Source: Thiodiazotropha sp040506275 (GTDB lineage Bacteria > Pseudomonadota > Gammaproteobacteria > Chromatiales > Chromatiaceae). Taken from it: a stretch of 64,000 nucleotides of DNA. How positions within the stretch are numbered: the stretch's first letter is position 1; every line of letters starts with the position of its first letter. The DNA is taken from assembly GCA_040506275.1 (NCBI GenBank), contig JBEVXD010000001.1:124001-188000 (forward strand), written 5' to 3'. Below, in pieces: positions 61,526 to 64,000 of this stretch. The position numbers were made by a program, and so were the translations under genes. The notes beneath the pieces were generated by a model, which saw only the letters and a program-made list of their open reading frames with translations, had not been told where the DNA came from and did no database searches.

Positions 61526-63832
61526 CTATGATATTCTTCGTGACAGGGCGTAGGTGGAAAGATAACTCATTGCCACACCGATAGCGACTGTCTGGCCTAT
61601 AGCGTGCAGCACGGGAATCGAGGAACTGGCAAGTATTGCAAACACACCAGCTGTGCTTAATGCGCAAACACTCAAGGCATGCAACGTCAACAATTCCCCC
61701 CCCTCCCGCTGCTCATGGCGACTGAAAAACAGGCTGTAGTCCATTCCGATACCCAATACCAGCATCAGGGAGATGAGATGGAACAGGTTGAGGGGCTCTC
61801 CAGACAAATGTAACACGCCGACTGTGGTCAAAATAGCCACAGCTATGGGTATCAGTGTGTTCAGTGCGGCTTTCAATGAACCCAGCCCATACCAGAGCAG
61901 CAGCAACATAAGCAGGCCTCCGAGGGCGATTCGTTGCAGAATCTGCTCTCTGAAATCTCCCACAAGACCACTGATTTCAGATCTCAGATTGAGATAGCGA
62001 ACATCAGGAAGGGCCTTGTTGAGATAGGTCGCAATTGACTCAGAATCACCTTCCATATGTAGCGGAATCAACCCAAACCAATCAGTTGGTCCTTGCCTGA
62101 TCATGCTTTCCAGGCGCGGTTTGAGATCGGTCTCCAATGCCTGGCTATAGGTCAAAGGTGCATATGCTCTGCTCTTTTGAATATCATTGATGAAGGGTTC
62201 GAAAGCAGTATCCCGAAAAGGTGTTTCCCGTATCCCTTGTTGAAGATTTTCCGATAGCTGCTCTGAATCAGGCAGGGAACGTTGTCTAAGCCTCTGTTTA
62301 TGCTGACTGGGAAGATAATCACTGGGTAGTTTTATATCAGTGAGAATCTGCCTTTCGTGGTCATGCTTGAGACGCTCGCGTATAGCTTCAGTGCTGATCA
62401 GTATGGATTCTGGATCCTTACCTCTGACGAGCAATAGATGATTGGGTTCTGAGCTTACGAGTTGCTGGCGCAACAGCCGATCTTGTTTCAGAAGTTCCTG
62501 GGGTAGCGGAGAGAGGGTGGCAATGTCATCTTGCCAGAGCGTATTCATTGACAGAAGTAGGCTTGCCAGACTGATGATTGCTGCGATGTAAAGCACAAGC
62601 GAAGGCCACTTGCGTCGATTGATGAGTGTGCTCAGCAGTGACATTCCCTTGGGCTTAGGCGGTAAAAAAGCTGTGGGAAACAGATGTGGCAGAAAAAAGC
62701 GACTTGTCAGAGCGGCTGTCAGCAGTCCGGTCAATGTAAAAAGACCCAATTGGCGCAAGCCCGAGAATTCTGTAGTCAATAGAACCAGATAGGCGACGCA
62801 GGTGGTATAGACGCCCAAACGCATGGTTTGCCAGATCTCCTGCATACTTTTTTTAACCGCATGCTCTTTTCGGAGATGGCTGAATAGGTGAATTGGGTAA
62901 TCCAAAGTCACCCCAAGCAGGGTGATTCCGAACGCCAGGGTGATGCCATGCAGCTCACCGAAAAAAAGTTGGCAGAGAATTGCGCCGGCCAGTAGTGCAC
63001 TGAGTAGTGGTAAAGCGGCTATCAGTAGATAGGGCAGAAATCGATAAGCATTGAACAGCAGAAACCCAATCAGTAGAGAGGCGACTATGCTCAGGCTTTG
63101 ACTTTCATTGTGAATAATATTTCTTGATTCAACACCAAAGGTAGCCGGACCGCTTACAATCAGTTCGTAGGCTTGTCCATTACTGACGCGTGCAAATTCT
63201 GTCGAGATGAAAGATAGGACCAGTTGTTGTTGATCAAGATCCAGACCACCTGCCTTAGTCTGGGCCAGAAGCAGGGCCATCTCACCATCTTTGGAGTGCC
63301 ATACCCCCTGTTCCCGATTGATATCATGCTCAGCTAACCAATTACCCAACATCGACTGATAGGTTCCCATCGGGTCAGCAGACAGGAGATCCTTGAATGG
63401 TGTGGGAAAGGGTGATTTCAACTCCTCCAATCGTTGCACCAGGGCTGTATTGAGCCTCTCTGGGGAAAACTGATCAGCGCTATCATCAGTTGAAATCAGA
63501 TACCGGTATTTAAAAAGAACAGGGTCGATCTCTATGCTACTGGGTGTACCATTTTCCACCCGTTCGAAAAAGGGGCTTTTCCTTAGCTGAGCTGCAAATT
63601 GCTGGCTGATATCAGCTCTTCCTGCCGAGTCCCCCTGTTTGATTGCCATCATCAGCAATCGGTTGGCCTCACCTTGGTTTATTTCGTTGAGTAGCAGTTT
63701 TTGGTCGGGTGCGGTTCCTTCGGGGAGAAACAGACTCATGTCGGTGCGCACTTCAATATGACTGAATGCCCACCAACTGCAGAGGAGCAGTGCGGATAAC
63801 CAAACCACCAAGGTGTTATATCTGATCGTCAT
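61526..63832 (-). CDS. MMPL/RND-superfamily exporter of the polyene operon
   Basis: This 768-residue inner-membrane protein has two repeats, each with a leading helix, a large periplasmic domain and a group of five helices, as in MMPL/HAE2-type exporters. Typical are FGITLLGVTLDYPIHLFSHLR in the first half (quoted in part as TLDYPIHLFSH) and MLVLGIGMDYSLFFSRHEQ in the second, with the proton-relay Asp-Tyr pair. Such a transporter in aryl-polyene loci moves the polyene lipid to the outer membrane. It is the most upstream complete gene of the operon in the window. Confidence 0.93.
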   Translation of the reverse strand: MTIRYNTLVVWLSALLLCSWWAFSHIEVRTDMSLFLPEGTAPDQKLLLNEINQGEANRLLMMAIKQGDSAGRADISQQFAAQLRKSPFFERVENGTPSSIEIDPVLFKYRYLISTDDSADQFSPERLNTALVQRLEELKSPFPTPFKDLLSADPMGTYQSMLGNWLAEHDINREQGVWHSKDGEMALLLAQTKAGGLDLDQQQLVLSFISTEFARVSNGQAYELIVSGPATFGVESRNIIHNESQSLSIVASLLIGFLLFNAYRFLPYLLIAALPLLSALLAGAILCQLFFGELHGITLAFGITLLGVTLDYPIHLFSHLRKEHAVKKSMQEIWQTMRLGVYTTCVAYLVLLTTEFSGLRQLGLFTLTGLLTAALTSRFFLPHLFPTAFLPPKPKGMSLLSTLINRRKWPSLVLYIAAIISLASLLLSMNTLWQDDIATLSPLPQELLKQDRLLRQQLVSSEPNHLLLVRGKDPESILISTEAIRERLKHDHERQILTDIKLPSDYLPSQHKQRLRQRSLPDSEQLSENLQQGIRETPFRDTAFEPFINDIQKSRAYAPLTYSQALETDLKPRLESMIRQGPTDWFGLIPLHMEGDSESIATYLNKALPDVRYLNLRSEISGLVGDFREQILQRIALGGLLMLLLLWYGLGSLKAALNTLIPIAVAILTTVGVLHLSGEPLNLFHLISLMLVLGIGMDYSLFFSRHEQREGGELLTLHALSVCALSTAGVFAILASSSIPVLHAIGQTVAIGVAMSYLSTYALSRRIS

Positions 63833-63926
63833 TTTCAGAAACTACTCAATCACTATTCCAAAAAAGAGTCTGTTGAACAGACTGGATCCATTTTGGAATG
63901 GATGGTAGCCCGAAGCTGGTTCAGAT

Positions 63927-64000
63927 TCATTCTTGAATTGGGGTGAGGTGGGTGATGATCTGATCACCATTTGTTTCGATAACCCGGTAGCGATCAATTT
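63927..64000 (-). CDS. C-terminal end of a gene cut by the window edge
   Basis: On the minus strand a frame enters at 64000 and ends with TGA at 63927-63929. It reads RYRVIETNGDQIITHLTP near its end, a strand-like, natural protein composition. It would be the gene just before the exporter, in polyene loci often a LolA-like carrier or thioesterase. A second frame stays open to 63846 but reads less like protein. Too little is seen to name it. Confidence 0.45.
   Translation of the reverse strand, partial: IDRYRVIETNGDQIITHLTPIQE

Noticed and set aside
1..64000. CRISPR array, prophage or complete insertion sequence
   Set aside because: No regularly spaced repeats, phage structural genes or intact transposase with terminal repeats were seen anywhere in the window.

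Overview
The window is a piece of a gammaproteobacterial chromosome. The gene orders ssrA-smpB / ratA-rnfH / bamE / fur / recN / nadK / hrcA-grpE-dnaK-dnaJ-dapB, lapA-lapB-pyrF and pcnB-folK-panB-panC, a tmRNA tag of ANDDNYALAA, and an aryl-polyene-type gene set together suggest a free-living or symbiotic member of the Chromatiales-like Gammaproteobacteria. The genus is inferred from gene content only and cannot be fixed from this sequence.

Region 1 (1-13.4 kb) is an accessory surface-polysaccharide region. It holds the 3' end of a flippase gene, an exosortase fused to an EpsI domain, a PrsT-type TPR lipoprotein, a complete dTDP-L-rhamnose operon (rfbBACD), an ExeA-like ATPase, and a divergent asparagine-synthetase-like enzyme. 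The first and last of these genes are clearly more AT-rich than the rest of the window. A 1-kb stretch at 12.4-13.4 kb without an intact gene contains a decayed IS200/IS605-type transposase that I could read through three in-frame stops. The region ends exactly at the 3' end of ssrA, a common integration site.

Region 2 (13.4-36.3 kb) is core housekeeping: trans-translation (ssrA, smpB), a sodium symporter, ratA-rnfH, bamE, fur, recN, nadK, the heat-shock operon with a CIRCE operator and a sigma-32-like promoter before dnaK, dapB, an orphan FliK-like protein, lapA-lapB-pyrF, galU, tRNA-Glu(CTC), and pcnB-folK-deoxynucleoside kinase-panB-panC. A 178-bp palindromic MITE-like repeat lies at 28.2-28.4 kb.

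Region 3 (36.6-48.5 kb) holds panD and then a complete glycogen cluster on both strands: glgA, pgi, glgB, glgC, a GH57 glucanase and malQ. A 900-bp gap follows. It contains a candidate small RNA, a pseudogene with two in-frame stop codons, and a small conserved-looking protein gene.

Region 4 (48.5-64 kb) is purL, a flavin-dependent-halogenase-like gene, and a tightly coupled minus-strand operon of aryl-polyene type (AMP-ligase, ketosynthase, chain-length factor, dehydratase, ketoreductase, glycosyltransferase, lipoprotein, integral membrane protein, MMPL exporter). The operon runs off the right edge, where its acyl carrier proteins are expected. The halogenase-like gene with a WxWxIP motif beside the polyene genes raises the possibility of a halogenated, xanthomonadin-like pigment.
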